64,000 nucleotides of DNA, taken from NCBI GenBank assembly GCA_008704415.1, contig VXIS01000156.1:1-64000 (forward strand), written 5' to 3'. Position 1 is the stretch's first letter. The number at the start of each line of letters is the position of its first letter. A program made the translations under genes and the position numbers. Positions 62,728-64,000 of the stretch are shown here, one piece after another. Source of the stretch: Sphaerosporella brunnea (taxonomy: Eukaryota > Ascomycota > Pezizomycetes > Pezizales > Pyronemataceae). The notes under the pieces are model-generated. The model saw only the letters and a program-made list of their open reading frames with translations, made no database searches and was not told where the DNA came from.

Positions 62728-64000
62728 TCATACATTTTCCCTCTCTTCTAGCGCCATCTTGCCGCCCTGGGGTCTCACATCCTCCTCCGGCTCAACGGCC
62801 GCCAAGTCTCTGTTCAAGTGCTCTGGGCCGATGAAAGTCAACAGAATAACATAGGCGAAGACGGCGCCCATGAAGAGCGCCATGACCTTTCCGTAGTCGT
62901 ACCGAGCACTGCCATTTAAAGGTGGCAGCGGGAATCTATCTCCGATCGTGGTCTCGATGGTAGAACTTGCAGAACTGACGAGATTTCCGAGCTGATACGA
63001 CGTGCCGACGACGAAAGTGCGCATGCTCGGTGGGGAAAGCTCCATCAGGTGAATCGGAATAACACCCCATGCGCCCTGAACCATAAATTGCGTGAAAAAG
63101 GCGGCAGCCATGATGCTGTCGCTGCGGACGTACGTGTACGGGTATACCAATGCGCCACCGAGGATGCAGGTAACAATGATGGTGAATCTACGACCGAGAG
63201 ATTGCGATACGTAGCCCACAGTCGTACCGCCGAGCATGGCGCCGAGATTCGCAACAACTTGGGTGATCGTGACCCTGTTGGTGGAAAAGCCCAACTGAGA
63301 CTGGAGGAGAGTAGGGTAAAGATCTTGTGAACCGTGGGACTATCTTTCATCAGCGCCGTCGTCCGTTTGTTGTTAGATATGATGAGATGGTTACCATGAA
63401 GTTGAATCCAGCCATCAGCAGCACGAGGTAGATGAGCGTCAACCAGTGCCTTCTCACCCCCACCTTGGCCTCCTTGATGAAGACATTAGCCACTCCCTCA
63501 GACTCTGCCTCCAAGCGCAGCGCCTGCCGGGCCTGGAAAGCGTCGGTCTCTGGGAGGAACAATCTCCAGAGGATGAAAAGTGCGGGCGGGCAGGCGCCGA
63601 ACCAGAATAGCGGTCTCCAACCATGGTGAGGATCGTGTGCGAGTGCGCGCGCAAACACGGCGGCAAGAAGGTATCCGAACGCATAGCCCTGCTGCAGCAT
63701 ACCGCTCAAAATTCCTCGTGCCTCCGGCGGCGCGTCTTCGAGGGCGGTAGCCGCGCAGTTCCCGTAGATACCTCCCATGGCAATCCCGAAAAAGGCGCGG
63801 ACAATAAGGAAGCTCTTGTAACTTTTTTCCTGGTCAGCTATCATTGGTAGTAAGGCGGATGGTGTGGGGGGCGTACTTGGTCACGAAACCGGTCAGCAGC
63901 TCGAAGATGATGAACAGGACGTTGTTGATGATGAAGGGCCATTTGCGGCCCCATTTGTCTGCGGCAATACCGAAGGTTATCGCACCGACACTTCGAAACA
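62728..64000 (-). CDS. Jen1-like carboxylate permease (MFS), 5' end outside the window
   Basis: This is a proton-coupled major-facilitator transporter of the lactate/pyruvate (Jen1) type in the plasma membrane. Exons in the window are 63885-64000 (partial), 63395-63829 and 62728-63339, with two 55-nt introns in phase 0. Removing the intron 63340-63394 joins NFM to SHGSQDLYPTLLQSQLGFS, which is the characteristic Jen1-family motif NxxSHxxQDxxPT. Other MFS features are AADKWGRKW (loop 2-3), RAFFGIAMGGIYGNCAATAL and GYVSQSLGRRFTIIV. Multiple hydrophobic helices run to the stop at 62728. The donor at 63884 (GTGACC) is weak, so that junction is less certain. The gene continues beyond position 64000. 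Confidence 0.87.

Overview
The window reads as nuclear DNA of a filamentous ascomycete fungus. Its protein genes have short GT-AG (one GC-AG) introns of about 46-82 bp. They include a self-sufficient CYP505 cytochrome P450, a Zn2Cys6 regulator, a Jen1-type permease and a PEBP protein. A Crinkler/RHS-type ATPase relic and many DNA and RNA transposon relics are also present. I cannot name the species.

1-22.2 kb: a very unusual locus on the + strand. A tandem array of 62/69-bp units (1107-1911 and 20005-21446) looks like a run of complete spliceosomal introns. Each unit has a GTGAGT-type donor, a CTAAC-type branch site and a GACAG acceptor, and successive introns are separated by exactly 3 nt. 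The pattern continues for nine more introns (21447-22080) whose sequences are no longer repeats of each other, still with exactly 3 nt between them, and then joins a 133-nt terminal exon. Read as a gene (1069-22213) it has 41 three-nucleotide exons and predicts a 97-aa protein. In 32 of the 41 exons the triplet is CNN. In the frame that joins the last exon, the constant C is the codon third position and the variable NN sets the amino acid.

This array was hit by a nested set of transposons. A hAT element (1912-20004) with an 8-bp target duplication sits at a splice donor. Inside it are two Ty3/gypsy chromovirus-type elements, B (2588-11383) and C (12785-18896), and inside an LTR of B is a third, A (2650-8176). 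Target duplications and reading frames across the joints support this order. A truncated relative of A occupies 1-692.

22.2-41 kb: a gene-poor graveyard. It holds MITE-like inverted-repeat elements, a three-copy dispersed repeat, LINE and Tc1/mariner relics, ankyrin relics, and a broken tandem-SAM plus Crinkler/RHS-type ATPase gene (28277-31135) carrying a MITE.

41-64 kb: the conventional gene-bearing part. It has CYP505 (-), an ASCH/PUA-like protein (+) convergent with a class I lysyl-tRNA-synthetase-like protein with a C-terminal membrane segment (-), a PEBP protein (+), a seven-exon Zn2Cys6 regulator (+), a LINE 3' fragment, an acyl-protein-thioesterase-like hydrolase (-), a tRNA-Ile pseudogene, a coiled-coil tail-anchored-like protein (-), an intact tRNA-Ile(AAU) (-) and a Jen1-like carboxylate permease running off the right edge (-). 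I see no cluster logic linking these genes. All splice sites are hand-read predictions.
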